A stretch of DNA of 64,000 nt, from assembly GCA_963839645.1 (NCBI GenBank), contig CAWIVZ010000003.1, positions 536,987 to 600,986 of the forward strand, given 5' to 3'. Position numbers and translations under genes: made by a program. Positions 55,526-64,000 of the stretch are shown here, in pieces. The notes beneath the pieces were generated by a model that saw only the letters and a list, made by a program, of their open reading frames with translations, made no database searches and was not told the origin of the DNA. The DNA comes from PALSA-911 sp963839645 (lineage in GTDB: Bacteria; Pseudomonadota; Alphaproteobacteria; Acetobacterales; Acetobacteraceae). How positions within the stretch are numbered: position 1 is the first letter of the stretch; each line of letters begins with the position of its first letter.

Positions 55526-57515
55526 TCAAACGTCGACTTCCTCGACGCTGCGCGCATGTTCCTGAATGAACTGAAAGCGCAGTTCCGGCCTGCGGCCCAT
55601 CAGGCTTTCCACCACCTTGTCGGTTTCCGCCCGTTCCTCCGCCAGCGCGACCACCTTCAGCAGCGTCCGCTTCTTCGGGTCCATCGTGGTTTCCTTCAGC
55701 GCCGATGGCGGCATTTCGCCAAGCCCCTTGAACCGGCTCACCTCCACCTTCGAGCCCGCCTTGAACTGGCTCTTGGTCAGCCGCTCGCGGTCGGCATCGT
55801 TCATCGCATAGACCGATTTCGCCCCCTGGGTCAGGCGATACAGCGGCGGCTGCGCCAGGTACAGATGGCCGTGACGGATCAGGTCCTTCAGCTCGCGATA
55901 GAAGAACGTCATCAGCAGGGAGGCGATATGCGCCCCGTCCACGTCCGCGTCGGTCATGATGATCACCCGGCCGTAGCGCAATTTGGCGCGGTCGAACCGC
56001 TCGCCAACGCCGCAGCCCAGCGCCTCGATCAGATCCTTCAGTTCCTGGTTCTGGCGCAGCTTCTCCGTCGAGGCGCTCGCCACGTTCAGGATCTTGCCGC
56101 GCAGCGGCAGCACCGCCTGGGTTTCCCGATTGCGCGCCTGCTTGGCCGACCCGCCGGCGCTGTCGCCCTCGACCAGGAAGATCTCGGTTTCCGCCGCGGT
56201 CTCGCGCGAGCAATCCGCCAGCTTGCCGGGCAGGCGCAGCCGCCTTGTGGCGGATTTGCGCGGCGTGTCCTTGCTCTCCTTGCGCCGCAGCCGTTCCTCG
56301 GCCCGCTCGATCACGAACGCCAGCAGATTGTCGGCCTGCGTCGGGTCGCCGGCCAGCCAATGGTCGAAGCGGTCCCGCAAGGCGGTTTCCACCAGCCTGG
56401 CCGCCTCGTTGCTGGTCAGCTTTTCCTTGGTCTGGCCCTGGAATTGCGGCTCGCGGATGAACACCGACAGCTTCGCCGCCATCGGCGCAAGCAGATCCTC
56501 GGCCACCATAAGCTGCGCCCGCTTGTTGCCGCGCTGCTCGCCCCAGGCGCGCAGGCCCTTTACCAGCGCCGCGCGCCATCCGGCCTCATGCGTGCCGCCG
56601 AGCGGCGTCGGCACGGTGTTGCAGTACGAATGCAGGAAGCCCTCGCTGTCCTCCAGCCAGGCGGCCGCCCATTCCAGCCGTCCCGTGGAGTCGCCGTTCG
56701 CCGCGGCGGGCAGGTCGGCCTCACCGGCCCAAAGCGAGGGCAGGGCACGGGTCGAACCGTCGATATCGGCCTCCAGGCTGTCGCGCAGGCCGCCCGGGAA
56801 ATGCAGCACGGCCTCGGCGGGCGTCTCGTCCTTGCCCGGCTTCAGCAGCGACGGATCGCAGCTCCAGCGGATTTCCACCCCCCGGAACAGATACGCCTTG
56901 GACCGGCACAGCCGGTACAGCCGGGCCGGGCTGAAGGACAGATCGCCGAAGATCTGCCGGTCCGGCTTGAACCGGATGGACGTGCCCCGGCGGTTATGCA
57001 CCGGGCCGGCGTTGACCAGCTTGCCGGTGGGCTTGCCGCGGACATAGCCCTGCTTCCAGAGCACTTTCTCCCGCGCGACCTCCACGTCCATCACCTCGGA
57101 CAGCGCGTTGACCACGGAACTGCCGACGCCATGCAGCCCGCCCGAGTGTCGCATAGGCCTTGCCGCCGAACTTTCCGCCGGAATGCAGGGTGGTCAGAAT
57201 GACCTCCAGCGCGCTCATATGCTTGAACTTGGGGTGCGGATCGACCGGGATGCCGCGGCCATTGTCGCGCACCGTCAGCACATTGTCCGGCTCCAGCGAC
57301 ACCTCGATGAAGCTGGCATGGCCGGCCACCGCCTCATCCATGGAGTTATCCAGGACCTCGGCGGCGAGATGGTGCAGGGCGGTTTCGTCGGTGCCGCCGA
57401 TATACATGCCCGGGCGGCGGCGCACCGGCTCCAGCCCTTCGAGAACCTCGATATCCCTGGCGGAATAGGCGCCCGCTGTGTCCCTGTCCGAATTGGGTCC
57501 GAACAAATCGTTCAT
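55526..57515 (-). CDS. parE: DNA topoisomerase IV subunit B, one frame break
   Basis: 662 residues when repaired, the usual ParE length. GHKL ATPase motifs are EVLDNSMDEAVAGHA, VRDNGRGIPVDPHPK and HSGGKFGGKAY; the transducer and TOPRIM parts follow with FLVEGDSAGGSAKQARNR, LPLRGKILNV and IIMTDADVDGAHIASLL. It decatenates chromosomes with ParC. The frame changes near 57150 in TATGCGACACTCGGG (one extra base) inside the conserved ATP-lid region, so a real mutation there would be lethal. ATG 57515. Confidence 0.93.
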
Positions 57516-57638
57516 GCTGTGTTCCTGCGTGGGCCGGGCACACTATCCGCCCCGGCCGACGCTGAGCAATACCCCGAAGCCGCGAGTCGCGCGCCTCCTC
57601 TCCTTCCGCTTCCGCAGGAGAGGGCCGGGGGAAGGGGC

Positions 57639-58118
57639 TCAGCCGGTATGCGCCTCCAGGAACCAGAGCGCCTTGTCCAGGCTGCGCGACACGCCGGTGA
57701 AGATATCGGCGGTGTCCGCGTCGCCGGCCTCGGAAGTCTGGTCGATATTGGCCCGAACCGCGTTCGCCAGTTGGCCATAGCGCTCGATCAGCGCCGCCAG
57801 GTGGTCCGGGATGGAATGGATTTCCGTGGGGTAGGCCGCCAGTTTCGAGGCTTTCGCCACCGCCTGCGTGGTGCCGAGCGCAATGCCGCCCAGCTGCACC
57901 GCCCGCTCCGCCATGGTGTCGACATGGCCATCGAGCTCCGCGCGAAACCCGTCCAGCATCTCATGCACCGCGATGAACTGCGGGCCACGCAGGTTCCAAT
58001 GCGCCTGCTTGGTTGCCAGCGCGAGGTCGATGCCATCCGCCACCCTGGCGTTCAGCAGCTCGATCGCCACTGTCTTGGCGTTGGTCGGCAGGTCGTTGCG
58101 TGTCTTGCGAGCGGTCAT
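57639..58118 (-). CDS. dps: Dps-family DNA-binding ferritin-like protein
   Basis: A 159-residue four-helix protein. The inter-subunit ferroxidase residues are seen in KQAHWNLRGPQFIAVHEMLD and ELDGHVDTMAERAVQLGG. The N-terminus MTARKTRNDLP is basic and may bind DNA. Dps oxidises Fe(II) with peroxide and shields DNA in stationary phase. ATG 58118 follows AAGGAAC. It is downstream of the MFS gene on the same strand. Confidence 0.92.
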   Translation of the reverse strand: MTARKTRNDLPTNAKTVAIELLNARVADGIDLALATKQAHWNLRGPQFIAVHEMLDGFRAELDGHVDTMAERAVQLGGIALGTTQAVAKASKLAAYPTEIHSIPDHLAALIERYGQLANAVRANIDQTSEAGDADTADIFTGVSRSLDKALWFLEAHTG

Positions 58119-58162
58119 GAGGGTTCCTTGGTTTGCATTCTCAACGCAGGGATAACGCGAAA

Positions 58163-59800
58163 CTAAGAACTGGGTTGCGTGGCCGACCCTGTCCAGTCCA
58201 GATGGGTTTCCGGATCCACCGATATGTACCGTGCGGGCGGCGGCACCCCGGCGCGGCGATACAGCCCGACGCGGTCCAGCACCGCCCGGTCGTCGTCCGA
58301 CAGGCGCGTCGCCTCGCGCAGATGGTCTGTCCAGCTGTCCATCATCCAGGTTTCCACCCAGCCCTCGGGGTGGGCCACGTCCTCGAACAATTGCCAATCC
58401 ACAGCACCGGCCCGGCCGCGGACCTGCCGCATCTCCGACATCGCCGCCAGGAAGGCCCGGCGCTGGCTCGGGTCCACGCGGTAATGCATGGTCTCCAGAA
58501 TCCGCCGCCGCGTCCGCGGCAGGCTCGGCGCCAGCTCCGCCGCAGGGGCTTCCGGCACCGGCTGTGCCTTGAACCGCTGCGCCGCGCCCTGCGTGGAGGA
58601 TGCGTCCAGGCCGAAGCCGCGCACCGCCCCCGCCATCACGATGCCGCTGGCCGCGGCGGTGAGCAGGGAGTTGGTCAGGCCGATATGCGCCCCTAGCCAG
58701 CCCCAGCCAAAGGACCCGACGGTCAGCGCACCGTTATAGGAAAGCTGATAGATCGCCAGCGCCCGCGCCCGCACCCAGGGCGGGGCGACCAGCTGCGCGG
58801 CAGCCTGGATCGACGAATAGGCCGTCACCCAGCCCATGCCGAACACCATCATGCCCAGGCAGGCCGGGATCCAATGCGTGGCCAGCGCCAGTAGCGCGAT
58901 GCCGCAGCACGACAGCAGGCTGGCGCCGAGCACCGTGGTGCCGCGCGTCACCCGGCCGCGCAAATTCGGCAGCAGCATCCCGGCGGTCACGCCGCCCAGG
59001 CCCATCATGCCGAGCACGAGGCCATACATGCCCGCCCCCAGGCCGAGCTGGCTGTGCACCACCAGCGGCAGCATCGCCCAGGGAGCCGCGGCGGGCACCG
59101 AATAGGCGAAAGACCGGATCATCGCGGCCCGCATGGCCGGCGTGTTGCGCACGAAGCGCATGCCCGCCCGCACCGCGCTCAGGAAATGCTCGCGCGGCAG
59201 GGAGGAGGAAGACGTATCCCGCCGCCAGGTCAGCAGCGCCGAGAGCACGGCGACGAACGATGTCGCATACAGCGCGAAGGTCAGGCCGGACCCGCCCACC
59301 AGCACCAGCACGCCGCCCAACGCCGGGCCGATCGCCCGGGCTAGGTTGAAGCCAATGCCGTTCAGCGCGATCGCCTGCACCAGATCCTCGCGCGGCACCA
59401 GTTCCGGCGCCAGCGCCCCCCAGGCCGGCGCGGTCATCGCCGAGCCGATGCCGATCGCGAAGGTCAGCGCCAGCAGGCTCCATACCGTGATCAGCCCCAT
59501 CAGCGTCAGCGCCGCCAGCAGCGCTGCGGCCGCCATGGTCCAGGTCTGGGTCATCAGCAGGAACAGCCGCCGGTCGACGATGTCCGCGATCGCCCCGGCG
59601 GGCAGCGCCAGCAGGCACATCGGCAGGATGGTCGCCGCCTGCACCAGGCTGACGGTCAGCGGATCGGGCGAGAGCGTGGTCATCAGCCAGCCCGCGCCGG
59701 TGTTCTGCAGCCAGACGCCCAACGAACTCACCACGAAGGCGAGCCACATATGGCGGAACACGGAATTGCGCAGCGGCAGCAGGGCAGGGGGCAGGGTCAT
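58163..59800 (-). CDS. MFS exporter (MFS_3/EntS-like) with C-terminal ABM-like domain
   Basis: A 545-residue protein: twelve transmembrane helices to residue about 405 (VSSLGVWLQNTGAGWLMTTL, DIVDRRLFLLMTQTWTM and LATHWIPACLGMMVFGMG among them), then about 130 soluble residues with HYRVDPSQRRAFLAAMSEM, DWQLFEDVAHPEGWVETWMM and SWTDHLREATRLSDDDR. The tail resembles antibiotic-biosynthesis-monooxygenase-like dimeric barrels, which occur in this MFS branch. Substrate unknown; EntS relatives export siderophores. Confidence 0.85.
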   Translation of the reverse strand: MTLPPALLPLRNSVFRHMWLAFVVSSLGVWLQNTGAGWLMTTLSPDPLTVSLVQAATILPMCLLALPAGAIADIVDRRLFLLMTQTWTMAAAALLAALTLMGLITVWSLLALTFAIGIGSAMTAPAWGALAPELVPREDLVQAIALNGIGFNLARAIGPALGGVLVLVGGSGLTFALYATSFVAVLSALLTWRRDTSSSSLPREHFLSAVRAGMRFVRNTPAMRAAMIRSFAYSVPAAAPWAMLPLVVHSQLGLGAGMYGLVLGMMGLGGVTAGMLLPNLRGRVTRGTTVLGASLLSCCGIALLALATHWIPACLGMMVFGMGWVTAYSSIQAAAQLVAPPWVRARALAIYQLSYNGALTVGSFGWGWLGAHIGLTNSLLTAAASGIVMAGAVRGFGLDASSTQGAAQRFKAQPVPEAPAAELAPSLPRTRRRILETMHYRVDPSQRRAFLAAMSEMRQVRGRAGAVDWQLFEDVAHPEGWVETWMMDSWTDHLREATRLSDDDRAVLDRVGLYRRAGVPPPARYISVDPETHLDWTGSATQPSS

Positions 59801-60049
59801 GGCGCGTCAATTCCCCTGGCGTGTCGTGTCCATTGGCGTGTCGCGATCGGTTCGGCGGCTGGCGATGAATCGGCGAGCGAGAGCAGCCGGCGCGGCATTG
59901 TTATGCAATCCGGTGGTTAGCCCCGGAACATAGAGTTTCGTCCCTTGCGAAGCGAGCGCCGATTCGCGCGGCCTGGACGGGCCGTTCCTCACATTGCTGG
60001 CAGACGTTATTGTGCTTTACACCCGCCACCATCAAGGCGGGAGCAAGAA

Positions 60050-61024
60050 GTGGCCATTCTGGTGACGGGCGCGGCAGGGTTCATCGGCCATCATGTCGCG
60101 AAGGCGCTGCTGGCTCGCGGCGAACGCGTGCTGGGGGTCGACAATCTCAACAGCTATTATGACGTCGCCCTGAAGCGGGCCCGGTTGGACCAGCTGGCCG
60201 GCGAGACCGCCTTTCAGTTTCGCCCGATGGATATCTCCGACCGGGAGCAGGTGTTTGCCCTGGTCGATGAAAACCCGGACCTGACAAGCATCGTCCATCT
60301 CGCGGCGCAGGCGGGTGTCCGCCACTCGCTGGTCGATCCCTATGCCTATGTGCAGTCCAACGTGATGGGACACCTGGTGATCCAGGAGGCGGCCCGGCGG
60401 CTGAAAGACTTGCGCCATCTCGTCTACGCCAGCTCATCCTCGGTCTATGGCGCGAATCGCAAGCTGCCGTTCGCCGAGACCGACCCGGTGGACACCCCGG
60501 TGTCCCTCTATGCCGCCACGAAGCGGGCCGATGAGCTGATGGCACATGTCTATGGCCATCTTTTTCAACTGCCGCAGACCGGCCTCCGATTCTTCACGGT
60601 TTATGGGCCGTGGGGGCGGCCCGACATGGCCTATTACAGCTTCGCTCGCGCCATCGCCGCTGGCGAGCCAATCAGCGTCTATGGCGACGGACTGCTGAAA
60701 CGGGACTTCACCTATATCGACGACATCGTCTCCGGGGTGCTCGGATGCCTCGACAATCCTCCTTCCGGAGATATTCCGGTGCGTGTGCTGAACATCGGCA
60801 ATCACCGCAGCGAGCTGGTTAACACCCTGATATCCCTCCTTGAACAGGAGCTGGGCCGCAAGGCAATCATCCGCCACGTGCCGCGTCCGATGCTGGATGT
60901 GGAGGAGACCTTCGCCAGCGTGGACGCCATCGGCGCACTTACCGGCTACCGTCCGACAACCCCGCTTGCCCTGGGGATTCCGAAGTTCGTGGCCTGGTTC
61001 CGCGCCTGGCACGGGATCGACTGA
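60050..61024 (+). CDS. NAD-dependent epimerase, UDP-glucuronate 4-epimerase type
   Basis: A 324-residue extended SDR: TGAAGFIGHHVAKALLARG, GVDNLNSYYDVALKRARL, HLAAQAGVRHSL, SSSSVYG, YAATK active-site Tyr/Lys, RFFTVYGPWGRPDMAYYSFA and KRDFTYIDDIV. These blocks match UDP-glucuronate 4-epimerases, giving UDP-galacturonate for surface polysaccharide. GTG 60050, after GGGAG, gives a product starting at the first strand. It precedes the rRNA operon. Confidence 0.9.
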   Translation: MAILVTGAAGFIGHHVAKALLARGERVLGVDNLNSYYDVALKRARLDQLAGETAFQFRPMDISDREQVFALVDENPDLTSIVHLAAQAGVRHSLVDPYAYVQSNVMGHLVIQEAARRLKDLRHLVYASSSSVYGANRKLPFAETDPVDTPVSLYAATKRADELMAHVYGHLFQLPQTGLRFFTVYGPWGRPDMAYYSFARAIAAGEPISVYGDGLLKRDFTYIDDIVSGVLGCLDNPPSGDIPVRVLNIGNHRSELVNTLISLLEQELGRKAIIRHVPRPMLDVEETFASVDAIGALTGYRPTTPLALGIPKFVAWFRAWHGID

Positions 61025-61540
61025 GGCGCTTCTTTGGGGCTGTGGAAAACTTCTGCTTGACCGGGGTGAACCACTCCCCTAGAACCCGGCTCACCGAAGC
61101 GGACACGAACTTTTCTCTTGTTTCCGCCAAATGGTTCGGCTAATGTCTTCCCCCTGCGCCGGGTTAGGGTGCATCAAAGGAAAGATGGTCGGTTGACCTG
61201 CAATATGCGGGTCGATTGGTTGTTTGACTTTGCGTTCATTGACAATTGCATAAGCTAGGAAGGGATACGTTGGCGGCGTCCTTTGTAATTTTGCCTTCGG
61301 GGCAGGGATAGGTTTGGGGTTGGCTGTGTTTGGTTTGGATTTTTGGATCTGGGCTTAGCTGGTCGACTTCTGGGACGTGCTGTTGATGTATCTTTGATGC
61401 GTTAAAAGTACGCTTTAGAATTAGCTCTGGTTGTTTGCTGGACCTTTGGGTTTTCGGGCCTTTGGGTTTGGTGGATGATTGGATGACCACGAGTTCGGGT
61501 TCTGTTCGTTGATGGTTGTCGGTAACGGCGGCCTGAGATG
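61025..61540 (+). other. rRNA operon promoter and leader region
   Basis: 516 bp without a gene. GC drops and T-rich runs appear from 61240 to 61500. A TTGACT at 61224-61229 and a nearby TTGACA at 61239-61244 are the best -35 candidates; the matching -10 elements (TGCATA or GGGATA) are poor. I assign promoter function only to the region. Confidence 0.5.
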
Positions 61541-63029
<1,489 letters not shown>

Positions 63030-63252
63030 AAGGATTTTTGCTGATACTGGGTTTCGGCCTGGTTTGGCGAAAACCTTAAATGCTTCCGGCGGATGCCGGA
63101 GGCGCTTCTCCGGATCGATCCGGCGAACTCCAGGCTGGCGCCGCCAGCGTATCCCTTCCCTGTGAATAGTCTGGATCGCGCTTGCGGTTCATTGGCGAAC
63201 GACAATTGTCATTTGCCTTTGGATGGTTTGAGTGCGATCCGATCCTGGTCTT

Positions 63253-63329
<77 letters not shown>

Positions 63330-63352
63330 ATCGCTGGGGGCCTACCTGGCTT

Positions 63353-63428
63353 GGGGGCGTAGCTCAGCTGGGAGAGCACCTGCTTTGCAAGCAGGGGGTC
63401 AGCGGTTCGATCCCGCTCGTCTCCACCA
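63353..63428 (+). tRNA. tRNA-Ala (anticodon TGC)
   Basis: In the 16S-23S spacer: acceptor GGGGGCG/CGTCTCC with two G-U pairs, anticodon loop TTTGCAA, T-arm GCGG-TTCGATC-CCGC, and encoded CCA. Confidence 0.96.
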
Positions 63429-63429
63429 C

Positions 63430-63451
63430 CGCGCGATCGCTTGATCGCGCG
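63430..63451. repeat. Hairpin 1 (9-bp stem, GCTT loop) in the rRNA spacer
   Basis: CGCGCGATC-GCTT-GATCGCGCG, a perfect palindromic stem-loop immediately after tRNA-Ala. It could be a processing site. Confidence 0.75.
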
Positions 63452-63478
63452 TGGAGTGAGAGAAGAGCGTTTCCAACC

Positions 63479-63500
63479 CGCATTATCGCTTGATAATGCG
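63479..63500. repeat. Hairpin 2 (9-bp stem, GCTT loop) in the rRNA spacer
   Basis: CGCATTATC-GCTT-GATAATGCG, same geometry and loop as hairpin 1, 28 bp downstream. Confidence 0.75.
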
Positions 63501-63625
63501 CTGGTAGCGAGGCTGCTGACCGCAAGGACATTCACGGGAAGAAAACAAGTTTCGTAGCAGTTCGATCTGAGTGACATCAGCCGGGTTGTTGCGCGAGTGT
63601 TTCCTAGCTTTCGATTGGGAACATC

Positions 63626-63636
63626 TGTTCTTTAAA
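63626..63636 (+). promoter_or_regulatory. boxA-like antitermination motif
   Basis: TGTTCTTTAAA matches boxA (TGCTCTTTAA) at nine of ten core positions in the spacer, where NusB/S10 antitermination signals occur in rRNA operons. Confidence 0.55.
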
Positions 63637-63976
63637 TTGTGAATCAGGTTCTGGTAACGTCTCTGGACGTGCCGTCTCGGGCTTTTCCGGACACAGGCGC
63701 AAGTCTGTCCTTTGGAGAAGAAACCGGGCTCCGGGCGTTGTGATGGCGCCCTGGGCAAGCTGCGATGTCTGACCGACCATTCCTCGAGAGAGGGTGTTCC
63801 AGCAGCGGATGGCGACTACGCTTCAGAGACGAAAATTGTGATGTGCTGAGTGAATGAATTGCCAGCTATGGGTTGGATATGCACAGAGACGGGTGGCTAA
63901 TTGCCGCGGTCCTACGGGATTTTGCCAAGCGGCGAAAACCCGGTCTTAAGGTCCTCGGATAATTTTGGACCTTGCT

Positions 63977-63998
63977 CGCGTTTGCAAGCGCAAACGCG
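63977..63998. repeat. Hairpin 3 (9-bp stem, AAGC loop) at the window end
   Basis: CGCGTTTGC-AAGC-GCAAACGCG. Read on the other strand the loop is GCTT, so it is an inverted member of the same hairpin family. Confidence 0.7.
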
Positions 63999-64000
63999 GG

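Larger units (their letters stand above)
63429..64000 (+). other. 16S-23S spacer after tRNA-Ala
   Basis: 572 bp with no 23S start reached before the window edge, so the spacer is unusually long (over 970 bp from the 16S end). It holds three 22-bp hairpins and a boxA-like motif. No protein gene is credible. Confidence 0.7.

Noticed and set aside
55556..57202. A 548-codon plus-strand frame
   Set aside because: Antisense shadow of topoisomerase parE.
61224..61252. A defined sigma70 promoter for the rRNA operon
   Set aside because: The -35 candidates are good, but the -10 matches at 17-bp spacing are poor, so only the region is annotated.

Overview
This is a GC-rich chromosomal window from an alphaproteobacterium. 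The 16S rRNA gene at 61541-63028, with its short 5' helices, CGTAGGTATCTATCC-type stretch and Ile/Ala tRNA spacer, looks like Acetobacteraceae (Rhodospirillales). The gene content agrees: PntAA/PntAB/PntB transhydrogenase, an fdsGBACD formate dehydrogenase, a CYP153 P450, PEP-CTERM proteins and a GDP-heptose cluster. Genus cannot be fixed by eye.

Layout. 1-7.5 kb: catabolic genes (acyl-CoA ligase, nitroreductase, FAD amine/amino-acid oxidase, epoxide hydrolase, two MFS carriers). 7.5-14.5 kb: a soluble NAD-linked formate dehydrogenase operon, fdsR-fdsG-fdsB-fdsA-fdhD(fdsC)-fdsD on the minus strand, ending in an OxlT-like oxalate/formate carrier, with a LysR-type operator between fdsR and fdsG. 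14.5-21.3 kb: two PEP-CTERM secreted proteins (one a DUF3494 ice-binding protein), an alpha/beta hydrolase with a Cys nucleophile, CYP153 and a large TPR protein. 21.4-24.3 kb: M20 amidohydrolase and IlvD-type dehydratase. 24.3-27.3 kb: a lower-GC accessory patch with an IS5-family element splitting a gene, a membrane-anchored unknown and a resolvase remnant. 27.3-31.5 kb: hddC/gmhB, gmhA, hddA and an exosortase-associated glycosyltransferase. 31.7-38 kb: LLM oxidoreductase, 3-hydroxybutyrate dehydrogenase, solute-binding protein and the transhydrogenase operon. 38-44 kb: 2OG oxygenase, an unusual inositol-phosphatase/ADP-ribosylglycohydrolase fusion, ZapE and a MoxR-VWA pair. 44-50 kb: a low-GC unknown gene, parDE, GMC oxidoreductase, cupin, and divergent birA/biotin carboxylase. 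50-61 kb: tRNA-Met, thiolase, a 232-bp inverted-repeat element, hydrolase, nagA, HU, parE, dps, MFS and a UDP-sugar epimerase. 61-64 kb: start of an rRNA operon (16S, tRNA-Ile, tRNA-Ala, then spacer without 23S by the window end).

Genes that clearly belong together: the fds operon with its regulator and likely formate/oxalate carrier; the heptose genes with the TIGR03087-type transferase (surface glycan); the PEP-CTERM proteins with that transferase and perhaps the TPR protein; the three pnt genes; MoxR with its VWA partner; and the antiparallel birA/biotin carboxylase pair.

A strong caution: about 30 single-base frame breaks, nearly all looking like one extra base, are spread over otherwise intact and often essential genes (parE, pntA, pntB, zapE, fdsA, fdsB). 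They look like sequencing or assembly errors rather than gene decay, so broken genes below are described by their reconstructed products.
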